Part shown: piece after piece, positions 53,570-62,430 of the stretch
How positions within the stretch are numbered: the stretch's first letter is position 1
Layout: every line of letters begins with the position of its first letter
Assembly: GCF_022049065.2 (NCBI RefSeq)
Contig: NZ_CP095743.1
Location: 1,627,001 to 1,691,000, forward strand
Direction: 5' to 3'
Source: Niallia sp. Man26
Lineage (GTDB): Bacteria > Bacillota > Bacilli > Bacillales > Cytobacillaceae
Length of the DNA stretch: 64,000 bases
Program-made: the position numbers and the translations under genes
The notes under the pieces: model-generated
Databases searched by the model: none
Seen by the model: the letters and a program-made list of their open reading frames with translations, nothing else
What the model was told of the DNA's origin: nothing

Positions 53570-54444
53570 CCGAATCAGAGCTCATCGATTTTATCGAGGA
53601 ACACAAGGATCAATATCCCGTCCAGAAAATGTGCGAAGTACTGGCCGTGCCAAGAAGCAGTTACTATGGCTCCCTTGAAAAAACGACGTCAAAACGTGAA
53701 CTGGAAAACCAGGAACTCACGCAGGAAATCCAACGGATTCACCTGGAAAGTAAGGCGCGTTATGGCGCACCGAAAATCCATAAGACCTTATCAAACAACG
53801 GGGTTTGTTTAAGCCTGAAACGTGTCCAGCGCTTGATGAGAAAGGCAGGCATCCGTTCGATTACCAGGAAAAAATACCGTCCTTTCCCCTCAAAGGAAAA
53901 GGTTGTGCAGCTGGGTAATCTTTTAAAAAGAGACTTCTCTACCTGCACGATTAATGAGAAATGGGTGGCAGATATTACGTATATTCCTACGGTAAAAGAC
54001 GGCTGGTGCTATCTGGCCTCTGTATTGGATCTGCATTCGAAAAAAATTGTTGGCTATTCTTTTTCTCGTTTTATGACTTCGGAATTAGTGATCGAAGCAC
54101 TTCAAAACGCCTGTTTTTCTCAAAAGCCCCGAAAGGGCTTAATTCTTCATACCGATCTTGGCTCACAATATACCAGCAGTGAGTTTACTCAGCATGTCCA
54201 AAAATACGGAATCAGGCAGTCTTTCAGTCAGAAAGGCTGTCCTTATGACAATGCCTGTATAGAGTCATTTCACGCCATATTAAAGAAAGAAGAAGTCTAT
54301 CATACCCAGTACACTGACTACCGGGCAGCGAAGCTGGCCATGTTTCAGTTTATAGAGGGCTGGTACAACAGAAAAAGAATTCACAGCAGCATCGACTATC
54401 AAACACCTCAAGCTATGGAGGATCAGATTAGAAGAACCGCTTAA
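53425..54444 (+). CDS. IS3-family transposase OrfB (integrase catalytic part)
   Basis: Open from 53425, but meaningful sequence begins at about 53566 (VTESELIDFIEEHKDQYPVQ), entered by -1 frameshift from OrfA. Contains HTH_21 (RYGAPKIHKTLSNNGV, SLKRVQRLMRKAGI) and the rve core with all three acidic residues: WVADITYIPT, LHTDLGSQYTS and ESFHAILKKE. Looks intact and potentially active. Confidence 0.9.
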   Translation: MGERLYPYWFRKRGADTKRVSRDSERKPSVKTGGRNPKKGYGHIREKVTESELIDFIEEHKDQYPVQKMCEVLAVPRSSYYGSLEKTTSKRELENQELTQEIQRIHLESKARYGAPKIHKTLSNNGVCLSLKRVQRLMRKAGIRSITRKKYRPFPSKEKVVQLGNLLKRDFSTCTINEKWVADITYIPTVKDGWCYLASVLDLHSKKIVGYSFSRFMTSELVIEALQNACFSQKPRKGLILHTDLGSQYTSSEFTQHVQKYGIRQSFSQKGCPYDNACIESFHAILKKEEVYHTQYTDYRAAKLAMFQFIEGWYNRKRIHSSIDYQTPQAMEDQIRRTA

Positions 54445-54546
54445 TACTTAACTTTTTTGTGTCCAAATTATTGACTCAAATCCACTTGGTTGTTTTCATT
54501 TATAGTGAATGTTAAAACTTAAATTATTTGAAGTAGGAGTGATAAA

Positions 54547-55677
54547 ATGTTCAAAATTTCGAGATTCATTATCTTCCTATATATAAATTTAGTTTATTTC
54601 TCACTTGTCTTTTTATATCAATACAACGATGGTTTTCAAAATATTACTCTAAAAGCAATTATTGTAACATATGTTGTAACAATGATCTCATATTTCTTTA
54701 TAGTAATCTGGTATGAATTCATATGTAATTTAGGAAGGTTTTTATACTGGATGAAAAATAAAAAACCACCTATTGCTCTAGTCTTTTACCCATTTCTTAT
54801 AAATTTTAGTACGTCATTTAAATTAAACTTAATTTGGGATCCTTTTGATTGCTATAAAAGTTTTTTTCCCATGGATATATATTCTCGAATCCAAACAGAA
54901 AAACAACTAAAGGAATTTGATACGCAATTAATAGATTCTGAAAAAACAGGATTCATATTTAGAATAGTGTTTTCTGTTATTTTATGCATTATTCTGTTAA
55001 TCTGCCATCAGCCTTATTATGCAATTTTTATTTGTCTCAATATGCTTAACCATTACATTCTTGAGAATATTAACGAAAATTATTATCACGGTACTTTAAC
55101 AAGAATTAAATATATTAAGAAGGGTTACTCCATCTTTTATATTGCCAATCAAGCTATTCTCTATGAAGGGGATAAGTCATTTGTTTATAAAATATTTCAA
55201 AAGCAACTTCTCCATTTTGATAATCCTAAATTTGAGTTTTCCATTATTAAAACATTGAAACATATTTTTATGGAAAGAATTTTCGATAATAGTATTAAAA
55301 TAATGCCAAATGCCAATGAGTTTATATTTACACAGATACTTGAACCAGAGGATTTTGTTTTTGGTTCAATGAATGGAGCTGAATCATGGGATTTTGTCAA
55401 GATATATATGAGTCATGCAATGTTGATGAAAGATGAAAATCAACTGGCAAAAATTATTTATACTATGCATTTAATTCGGGATTCTACCTATCCACGACTC
55501 CGTGATCTGGTAGATTGGTATATCAGTATAGGACAATACAACAGAATTCTTCCCCAAGAATCCCTTTATAAAAATAAAGTTATTCGAAAGGATGGATTCA
55601 ATGTATTTTTTCCAGCTTATCGAAAGCAGTACGAATGGATAAAAAGGGAAGTGGAGTTACAGTGTACGAAATACTAG
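54547..55677 (+). CDS. Orphan membrane protein, 376 aa
   Basis: RBS AGTAGGAGTGATAAA. Four to five hydrophobic segments in the first half (about 5-24, 36-60, 76-90, 140-175) and a soluble C-terminal half rich in aromatic and charged residues (RDSTYPRLRDLVDWYISIGQ). No motif recognised. AT-rich, located between an IS and a very strong terminator; could be an immunity or bacteriocin-type membrane protein, but that is only context. Confidence 0.6.
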   Translation: MFKISRFIIFLYINLVYFSLVFLYQYNDGFQNITLKAIIVTYVVTMISYFFIVIWYEFICNLGRFLYWMKNKKPPIALVFYPFLINFSTSFKLNLIWDPFDCYKSFFPMDIYSRIQTEKQLKEFDTQLIDSEKTGFIFRIVFSVILCIILLICHQPYYAIFICLNMLNHYILENINENYYHGTLTRIKYIKKGYSIFYIANQAILYEGDKSFVYKIFQKQLLHFDNPKFEFSIIKTLKHIFMERIFDNSIKIMPNANEFIFTQILEPEDFVFGSMNGAESWDFVKIYMSHAMLMKDENQLAKIIYTMHLIRDSTYPRLRDLVDWYISIGQYNRILPQESLYKNKVIRKDGFNVFFPAYRKQYEWIKREVELQCTKY

Positions 55678-55759
55678 TAAAGACAGAAAGGTGTATTAAT
55701 ATATGGTTATTTTTAATGCCTTTAATCTGTACAAAAAGACTCAGACTATTAGTGAAGGT

Positions 55760-55806
55760 ACCTCCAATTGTTAGACATATTCTAACAATTGGAGGTGCTT
55801 TTTTTA
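55760..55806 (+). terminator. Very strong terminator
   Basis: A perfect 16-bp stem ACCTCCAATTGTTAGA/TCTAACAATTGGAGGT, 5-base loop, T7 tail. Confidence 0.9.
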
Positions 55807-56360
55807 TGGGAGATTAACAGCAGATTAAAGACTTAGGGAAATGCATGTGGAGAAAGATTTTGTAAAACGCTAAACAAAATATCCAGTTCCCTTTAACTAG
55901 AAGTATAAAAAGTTGGGCAGAAAGTTAAACAAGGAGAGGTTATAAGTGAGGTGGGGAATACAGGCGACAGTACAGGTCCTCACTTGCATTTTTTATATTA
56001 GTAAAAGGTACTAGGTGGACAAATACATCCTGCACCTTTTATGAGATATTGTAATGAATAACGAAGTTTTAAATATGAACATTAACATTAGAAAACGGAT
56101 GGACATGTAGAACTATAGTATAAGCTAAAGAATATTATATTGTGATGTAATACTATTAATCTGTATAATAAAAAAGAAGAGCCATTTTTTCTTATTGTGA
56201 TGGTGCAAATAGGATATAAATAAAGTTTATCGTAAATACATTATTATATCTCGATATTTAAATCATTTCGTTTCATGAAAAATTGAACGAAAACCCAGCA
56301 TTAATCTCTGTTAACATCCCGAGTTTAATAGAATTATTATAGGAGAGTACTAAAATAAAA
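55807..56360. other. 550-base stretch, one hairpin/micro-ORF
   Basis: Apart from the hairpin and micro-ORF at 55944-56014 no gene is seen; very AT-rich. Confidence 0.4.
55946..56014 (+). CDS. Possible 22-aa peptide overlapping a terminator-like hairpin
   Basis: [28 protein letters not shown] placed after AAGGAGAGGTTATAA. Inside it AAGTGAGG (55944-55951) pairs with CCTCACTT (55978-55985), followed by GCATTTTTT. Either a leader peptide/attenuator or a small RNA end. Confidence 0.3.
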   Translation: MRWGIQATVQVLTCIFYISKRY

Positions 56361-57287
56361 ATGAACTATTTAATCTTACTTTTAACGACTATCTTTCTTG
56401 TTGGATGTACCAACGTAGAAGATGTGTCCATTACAGATGAAAAGACAGATTCACAAGAAGTAACCACAGTTAATACAGATAAAACTAGTGAAAAAGAAGA
56501 AGCTGATACTGCGTTGGTTAATGAATCAGTGGAAGAGGAAACACCAACCGAAACAAATAAGGAACTGTTCTCAGGGTACAAACTTATTGAAGTGGATGGT
56601 GGAGATTTGTCTGGATATCGTGAACCTAATGTCGTCGTTGACATTGGTTATGGGGACCGTAAATATTGGGCATTTACTAATGAATACGGGCAGCTAGTTC
56701 GTGTTATTGCTGGTGAAATCACTCTTCAAGATGACCAGAACGAACCTGTATTATCGTCTGGCAGATATTACTCTGATGAGGCAAAGGTTCCTGGTGTCGA
56801 AAGTGACGTTTTAGATGAAGGACATATCATTGCTGATTCTCTGGGAGGGGTATCGAATGCTTACAATATTACTCCACAAGATAGTACGCTTAACCGACAT
56901 GGTGATCAAGCTTATATGGAAGACGCAATCCGTAGCGCAGGTGGAGCCACTAATTTTGAAGCAATAATCACATATCCGGATACGAAAACGCAGATTCCTT
57001 CAAGTTATCAGTATAGCTATACTTTAATGGGGAACGAGATTGTAGATACATTTGACAATGTGAACCCTGATGAAGTGAACGCATCTCTCGGTTTAACAGG
57101 AAGTAAGCCTTCTGATTCAACTAGTTCAAACACAGATGGTGATATTTCTAGTGTTGATACAGACGGTAATGGACAGGTGACGATTAAAGAAGCAAAAGCA
57201 GCAGGGTTCAGTATGCCAATAACGAGTGACCATTGGTTATACCCCTATATGCACGATGCTGATAAGGACGGTTTGGTAGGAGAGTAA
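56361..57287 (+). CDS. Lipoprotein DNA/RNA non-specific endonuclease with calcium-binding tail
   Basis: 308 residues; signal with lipobox IFLVGC (Cys16), a long acidic Ser/Thr linker to about 66, nuclease domain (about 70-235) with DEGHIIADSLGG (His155 in place of DRGH) and the metal-site Asn region NITPQDSTLNRHGDQAYMED, then an EF-hand/excalibur-like end DTDGNGQVTIKEAKAAGF and DADKDGLVGE. Ribosome site AGGAGAG is 14 bases from ATG 56361; an ATA at 56355 is better spaced. A surface nuclease for nutrient or competing DNA. Confidence 0.8.
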   Translation: MNYLILLLTTIFLVGCTNVEDVSITDEKTDSQEVTTVNTDKTSEKEEADTALVNESVEEETPTETNKELFSGYKLIEVDGGDLSGYREPNVVVDIGYGDRKYWAFTNEYGQLVRVIAGEITLQDDQNEPVLSSGRYYSDEAKVPGVESDVLDEGHIIADSLGGVSNAYNITPQDSTLNRHGDQAYMEDAIRSAGGATNFEAIITYPDTKTQIPSSYQYSYTLMGNEIVDTFDNVNPDEVNASLGLTGSKPSDSTSSNTDGDISSVDTDGNGQVTIKEAKAAGFSMPITSDHWLYPYMHDADKDGLVGE

Positions 57288-57438
57288 GCCCTAGAATTAT
57301 GAGGCAAAATAATATAGGAATGAGAGAACATTTAACTCGTTGGGAGTTTAATAACAATTTGCGAATGGATGTTTGTAAATGAACAACTGAAATCAATGGT
57401 TGTATCATCTAGATTTGTATGGTTATTATTTTTCGTTA

Positions 57439-57480
57439 ACAAGAGCATCTATCCAAAAAGGATGAATGCTCTTGTTTCTT
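57439..57480 (+). terminator. Terminator
   Basis: ACAAGAGCAT..ATCC/GGAT..ATGCTCTTGT stem with T-rich tail. Confidence 0.75.
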
Positions 57481-57576
57481 ATGTCTAATATCTCAAAAAT
57501 AGAAAATAAATGAAACGTTGTTTTGGAATTTATGGTAAAATGTGGATGTTGACTAATTTTGAGGATGGGTGACGTA

Positions 57577-57858
57577 ATGGAATTAGCGGTTTTTAGACCT
57601 GTTTTTATTACCATGATTTCGGTTTTGTTATTGTTACTGATTTTAATTCTATTTAAAAAGAAATGGAAGCAACTCAATGGATTTACTGTTATAAGTATTT
57701 CATTAGTATGTCTAATAGTGGGTGCTATTAATATCTGGCAAGAAGGTATCGTTGTAGATGAATTTAATTTAGTAGGAGATGCTGTATCATTTGTAATGTT
57801 TCTTGTTATTGTAGTTCTATCTTTCCTTAATCCTGTATTGTTTAGTATTAAGAGATAA
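57577..57858 (+). CDS. Small membrane protein, 93 aa
   Basis: Starts MELAVFRPVFITMISVLLLL (ATG 57577 after GGGTGACGTA; ATG 57559 is an alternative). Three hydrophobic helices. Lies between a nuclease gene and a toxin-tail remnant, the usual position of a membrane immunity protein, but unrecognised. Confidence 0.5.
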   Translation: MELAVFRPVFITMISVLLLLLILILFKKKWKQLNGFTVISISLVCLIVGAINIWQEGIVVDEFNLVGDAVSFVMFLVIVVLSFLNPVLFSIKR

Positions 57859-57861
57859 TAA

Positions 57862-57987
57862 TTTTTATTGCTGTTTCTAGATAAGGTGAAAACAGAGTTT
57901 AAAAAATCGAAACGAAAAAATCCAACTATTATATACAGAGGTGGATTTTCAACAGCATATAATTTACACCCAACAAAATACAGGTAA
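57862..57987 (+). pseudogene. Polymorphic-toxin C-terminal remnant
   Basis: Open frame without start encodes KSKRKNPTIIYRGGFSTAYN and LHPTKYR. The IYRGG...NL.P pattern is the start of a C-terminal toxin module found in LXG/Rhs-type polymorphic toxins; the rest is deleted by a stop at 57987. Confidence 0.45.
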
Positions 57988-58065
57988 AAAGCGTAAAAAA
58001 TTGTAAGGGTAGTTTTGAAGAAAGAAAAAAATGCATCCCATTAAGAATACATTTTTTATGTAGAT

Positions 58066-58239
58066 TTATCCTTTTAGGTCAATAGAATTACCTAATGTTG
58101 GATGTGGAGCTTGAAGCATTTCCATCATTTGTGTTGCAGTTTGCTGAGTATTATCCATAGACATTTTAGTTAATGCTAAGCTTACACTTTGACTAAGTGA
58201 AGCTTGGTGCATGCTAACTGATAAAGCTGGAATATCCAA
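58066..58239 (-). CDS. YjfB family protein
   Basis: 57 residues from TTG 58239 after GGGAGGTGAGTTTC. LDIPALSVSMHQASLSQSVS, then LALTKMSMDNTQQTATQMME and IDLKG match YjfB (PF14070, putative motility protein; MDIPALSM...V..KM.M...). B. subtilis yjfB is SigD-dependent. Monocistronic. Confidence 0.82.
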   Translation of the reverse strand: MDIPALSVSMHQASLSQSVSLALTKMSMDNTQQTATQMMEMLQAPHPTLGNSIDLKG

Positions 58240-58611
58240 GAAACTCACCTCCCTTATTATTATCGGCAAAATATAAAAAATCTAAATTACTGTATAGAAT
58301 GAAATGCAGATTGATGTGGAAGGGAAGAGCTAAAAAATGTAATGGATGATTAGCATTTGTCCAGTTAGACTTAAAAAATGCTACAGATTCACATCTCCTT
58401 TAAAGCTAAATTTCAGCGAAGGGAGGTGGAGATTTAGGTAGAGTAATGTGGACAATGAGTATGTTGAATGAGATACAATTCCTACAGATTTAAGCCATTT
58501 GCAGTAAAGTGAATGGCTTTAAATCAAGAAGAAAGGGTTTTGGTCAATGGGGCGGAAATTTCTGCAAATATACTAAATATGTTAAAATTGTTAAAAAAAG
58601 GTGGTGTTAAA

Positions 58612-58857
58612 GTGAAGAGATATTCTGCTGCACTTTCTATTGTCTTTACGTTAATAGGCATTAGCCCGTTATTTATCTATGACATTAGCGAATGGTTTTT
58701 ACAAATATTAATCGTCTCCATGGCAATATCCTTAATATTTGCATTGTATGCTGAGAAAAATATCTGGAGAAAGATAGCTCTTTGGTTTCTTGGCTTAGTA
58801 TTTCTTGTACTCGTACTATTTTTTCTTGCAATGACTATACTTTGGGATGAACCTTAA
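58612..58857 (+). CDS. Small membrane protein, 81 aa
   Basis: GTG 58612 after AAAGGTGGTGTTAAA gives MKRYSAALSIVFTLIGISPL with three helices. The frame is open back to ATG 58513, but no ribosome site is seen there. No family recognised. Confidence 0.5.
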   Translation: MKRYSAALSIVFTLIGISPLFIYDISEWFLQILIVSMAISLIFALYAEKNIWRKIALWFLGLVFLVLVLFFLAMTILWDEP

Positions 58858-59094
58858 TTTATATAGTAAGATATCTGTTTTAAACAGGTGTTTTTTTATT
58901 TTTGAGATATAAAGGAGTAGGAAAGGGGAATTGATTGTTAAACTAAATTAGCTTATTTAAACGATAATAAAATAGTAAGTACATAAACTGACTATTATAG
59001 AAGTATGTAAAAATTCTCCCCCAATGGTGAACATAACTTATTTTGTCTGTCTGCCTTAGGGGGGAATATACTATTAGTTGTTATTGGTATTTCG

Positions 59095-59145
59095 AGAGTA
59101 ATCTAACCTTGGGGTAATCTTTATGGAGGATTACTCTTTTGTTTA
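59095..59145 (+). terminator. Terminator-like hairpin
   Basis: AGAGTAATC/GATTACTCT with T-rich tail. A second inverted repeat ATTCTCCCCC/GGGGGGAAT lies just upstream (59012-59068); what transcript they end is unclear. Confidence 0.55.
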
Positions 59146-59194
59146 TCTGCATGTTTAAAGGATGGGTATTGTATGTGTCTCAATCGATATTTTT

Positions 59195-60556
59195 CTATTG
59201 TTGAAGTACACCAGCAAAAAGGGAAGAAACCCAGTAATATAGAATAATTAAGGTGAAAATTGTAGCAGGAGGAATTACTACGGCTGTTATTTTGATATAA
59301 TCCCACCAACTAATGAAAACTTTACCTTTTCTGACGATATGCATCCACATTAAAGTGGCTAGTGTTCCCATCGGCAGCAGTAATGCTCCCATGTCGCTGC
59401 CTATTACGTTAGCCAAGTAAGCAACCTTCAATTCAAGCAAACTAAGATCCATATGTGTCAAGGTAAGGGTACCCACCATTAAGGCAGGGTGGTTATTGAA
59501 AATATTGGAAAGAACTGTTAGCAGTGTACCCATTAATACACTCGCTTGAAGCAGACTTCCTGAAACGACAGGCTCCATAAAACCAATCAGCCAGTTAGTC
59601 AAGCCAATATTATTGAGGCCGTAGATGATGGTATACATACTAAAGGCGAAGACGATGATATACCACGGGGTTTTCTTTAGCATATCAGCAGGGGATATTT
59701 TTAAATATATCCATCTCCAGGCTAAAAGAACGAGTGATCCGATGACAGCCATCACAGAAATCGGAATGTGAAGATAGGAGGCAAGAAACAAGCTACAGCG
59801 GACAGCAAGAACAAATAATAAAATATTTCTCATAAATTTTGAACGAGCTTTTTCTGATTCGTGTTGGATGACGGATTTTAATGGGTGATAGGAAGATCTA
59901 GACAGACCGGAAACTTGTACTGGAATTTTTTCGGGCAGGACTTTTTTAAACCGCAGAAACAGCAGGAAGGTCAAAAATAATAATCCAATACTTGATGGTA
60001 CAAACATCATCGCTGTATGGAGCCATAAGTCCATATGGACAATTTTTAATGCAATTAGATTGACGATATTGCTTACACCAATTGGAGCACTTGAAGCAGT
60101 TGCAATTAGCGCCCCAGATAGTAAATAGGGGATTTTTTGATGATTTTTTAAGCGCATGTTGTTTAACAGCATGAGGAGAATCGGTGTTGTAATGAGTATG
60201 CTACCATCATTATTAAAAAATAGTGTCATTAGGAAACATAATAAATTGACATACCAGAATAAACGAATTCCTGATCCTTTTGCCATAGCTGCCAGTTTTT
60301 CTGCCACCCAATTAAAAAAACCAAAGCTTTCTAAAACAATTGCCATAACAATTGTTGCCATGATTGTAATAGCGGCGCCGCTGATTGTGTTCAATATGAT
60401 GCCTAAATCGGAGAATGATACACTGCCGCAAAGCACAACAATAACTGCACCAACAGCTGCAGGCACTGCTTCATTCAATCCTTTAGGTCTCCAAAGTATT
60501 AACCCGAGGGTAACCAAAAAAGTGGCAATGGTTATCCAAACGGTGAAGTCGGCCAT
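59195..60556 (-). CDS. ArsB/NhaD-type anion transporter
   Basis: 453 residues from ATG 60556 (RBS AAAGGAGTATTTTT). Eleven to twelve helices. LILWRPKGLNEAVPAAVGAV, FFNNDGSILITTPI, SAPIGVSNIVNLIA, VLSNIFNNHPALMVGTL and NVIGSDMGALLLPMGTLATL are the paired signature loops of the ArsB arsenite-efflux branch of the ion-transporter superfamily. No arsR or arsC adjacent, so the substrate may be arsenite, antimonite or another anion. Confidence 0.85.
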   Translation of the reverse strand: MADFTVWITIATFLVTLGLILWRPKGLNEAVPAAVGAVIVVLCGSVSFSDLGIILNTISGAAITIMATIVMAIVLESFGFFNWVAEKLAAMAKGSGIRLFWYVNLLCFLMTLFFNNDGSILITTPILLMLLNNMRLKNHQKIPYLLSGALIATASSAPIGVSNIVNLIALKIVHMDLWLHTAMMFVPSSIGLLFLTFLLFLRFKKVLPEKIPVQVSGLSRSSYHPLKSVIQHESEKARSKFMRNILLFVLAVRCSLFLASYLHIPISVMAVIGSLVLLAWRWIYLKISPADMLKKTPWYIIVFAFSMYTIIYGLNNIGLTNWLIGFMEPVVSGSLLQASVLMGTLLTVLSNIFNNHPALMVGTLTLTHMDLSLLELKVAYLANVIGSDMGALLLPMGTLATLMWMHIVRKGKVFISWWDYIKITAVVIPPATIFTLIILYYWVSSLFAGVLQQ

Positions 60557-61414
60557 AAAAATACTCCTTTCATGTGATGAATAGTATGAATCTTTTTTGA
60601 AACGAAAGGGCATTTTCTCCGTTTGTAAGTAAATCCACTAATGTCTCTCCGTTTCATTTATCCCTCATGTGGTGCTGTACTATATCTATATGTATCACGA
60701 TTAAGACAGGCCTTAGGTTTGTACCCTTTTTTCAATAAATCCACTAGAGTCTAAAAAATTCTACTCAATTACACAGAAGTTAACTGATACAAATGTAAAG
60801 GATGGAGTTGATGGGTGGTTTTGTCTGTGATTTCATTATGGAGAGATTTTTCTTAGATAAAGAAAAATCAGAAAGAGCATATATGATTGCTTCCTTCATG
60901 CTTTAATCTTTTATCTTGAAATTATAAAAGGTAGAATTGGCTCAATGAGTTGGACAGAAAGTATTAGGTCTTGGAAATGGTAAGTCTATCTTGTTGATAT
61001 ATAATTAAAATCTTATTGGATTTATCTATCACGGATTATATAAATAAGAGTTTCCTTATGTAGTAAATATAGGCTTACAAATAGCAATCTAAATAAGCAT
61101 GTTAGATGAGAAGGCGAATGGAAGAAAGAATATTTTTTTATCACAACAAATATTGGCCGAGTACTAGTTTTAGCAAAAGGCAGTATTGATGCGATTAATT
61201 TATGGAGTGATTATAGAAAGAAGCAAGCTGAAGAGGAGGGAATTTTTTTGAAGATATCCAATAGTTGTTGGCTGATGAAATATGAACTTTTAAAACCAAA
61301 TTAATGCAAACATTCGAATAATCTGGTGTTTTTGTTTTAGAAAAAATTTTCAGTCTCACCTTTTTTATGCTCCTGAATAATATGCCTTGAGTTTAAAAAA
61401 AGGGGAGATTGGGT
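60557..61414. other. 860-base stretch with one possible gene remnant
   Basis: No intact gene. From about 61143 to 61304 a plus-strand frame without start encodes TNIGRVLVLAKGSIDAINLW and SDYRKKQAEEEGIFLKI, plausible coding but unrecognised. Confidence 0.35.
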
Positions 61415-61735
61415 ATGGAAAACGTTAGAGATTTTGATGAGTCCTCAAGTCAACAGCACCATAAAATGAGTCATCATCATGAGCATCATAAACACAAGCA
61501 TCATCAAAAATGCCATAAACTTTTATTTCAGTTTGTTCAAATTGAGACAAGAGACGATGAGATTCACCAAGGTATTCTTCACAGTTATGATGATGAGAAT
61601 GTTTATATATTAGTATCAAACCAAAGTGGGAATGATAACAATCGCTTATTTATTCCATTTGGAGGGTTTGGTCTGTTTGGATTCCCGTTTTATGGTATCA
61701 GAAGATTTGGACCTTTTTATCCTATTTGGTGGTAA
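61415..61735 (+). CDS. His-rich spore-coat-like protein
   Basis: 106 residues from ATG 61415 after AGGGGAGATTGGGT. N-terminal His cluster (SHHHEHHKHKHHQKCHK), then a small beta domain (LLFQFVQIETRDDEIHQGIL, DDENVYILV; Sm-like in shape), then an aromatic/Gly-rich tail GFGLFGFPFYGIRRFGPFYP. Composition fits coat or exosporium proteins. Function inferred only. Confidence 0.65.
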   Translation: MENVRDFDESSSQQHHKMSHHHEHHKHKHHQKCHKLLFQFVQIETRDDEIHQGILHSYDDENVYILVSNQSGNDNNRLFIPFGGFGLFGFPFYGIRRFGPFYPIWW

Positions 61736-61821
61736 AAGCTTGCTCACATAGAATAGAGTGAAGCTAATACATTTAATGAAAAAGCCGGATATCTATTTTT
61801 AAGATAAAGCATGGCTATATA

Positions 61822-61867
61822 GAAATTGAAAAATCCCTGATGCAGAATCAGGGGTTTTTTCAATTTC
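61822..61867. terminator. Bidirectional terminator
   Basis: Nested stem AAATTGAAAAATCCCTGAT/ATCAGGGGTTTTTTCAATTT. Confidence 0.85.
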
Positions 61868-62013
61868 TAGAAAGGTTTATGACCATAACTGAATTTACTT
61901 AAATTCAAATTTCCTATAAAAAATCTCCACCCCAATATCCTTTTGCAAATAGAAATGATATCATAAACAAATGGAAGAGAGGTGTCTATAGATTTGGTTA
62001 AATAGAAGTTAAT

Positions 62014-62283
62014 ATGGAATTGTGGGCATATATATACAGTATTTTTAACTTTTGCCAAGTCTATTTAGTTATGCAATTTATGGATAAATACTCTGACTTA
62101 GTGTTTTTCATTATAGCTGTTTTTTACTTTTATATGCGTGTTGTAAGAGATATAACATTTAACAGCTGGATACAAGTTTTTGTAGATGTAATTATGATTA
62201 TTGGTGCTGTTATGTTTGCTATTTCTGTGTCTCTTACTATCCTCAGACGATTAAGGGAACGGAAAAACAATAAGGTAGGCTGA
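62014..62283 (+). CDS. Small membrane protein, 89 aa
   Basis: Two or three hydrophobic helices and a basic tail RRLRERKNNKVG. The ribosome site is poor (AGAAGTTAAT), so the start is uncertain (an ATG at 62074 or 62080 is possible). Terminator follows at 62301. Confidence 0.45.
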   Translation: MELWAYIYSIFNFCQVYLVMQFMDKYSDLVFFIIAVFYFYMRVVRDITFNSWIQVFVDVIMIIGAVMFAISVSLTILRRLRERKNNKVG

Positions 62284-62300
62284 ACAATTACTAGAAACTG

Positions 62301-62335
62301 AAGCATTCCACAACAACTGTGGATGCTTTTTCTTT
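62301..62335 (+). terminator. Terminator
   Basis: AAGCATTCCACA/TGTGGATGCTT stem and T-rich tail. Confidence 0.8.
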
Positions 62336-62430
62336 TGCTGAATTCTTTATACTTTTTTTATACTTTTCTAGTCTAATTATTTATACCTCTCACTTATTCT
62401 AATAACATCTACAATGAAGGGATGAAATTT

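Larger units (their letters stand above)
53242..54465 (+). mobile_element. IS3-family insertion sequence, 1224 bp
   Basis: Bounded by imperfect inverted repeats TGGACACAA...TTAAGT on the left and the reverse complement of TGGACACAAAAAAGTTAAGT on the right, with the TG...CA ends usual for IS3. Contains orfA and orfB with overlapping frames. The flanks (..TTTCA and AATTA..) show no target duplication. Confidence 0.9.

Noticed and set aside
55760..55806. MITE-like inverted repeat
   Set aside because: A single perfect stem with T-run directly after a gene is best read as a terminator; no second copy seen.
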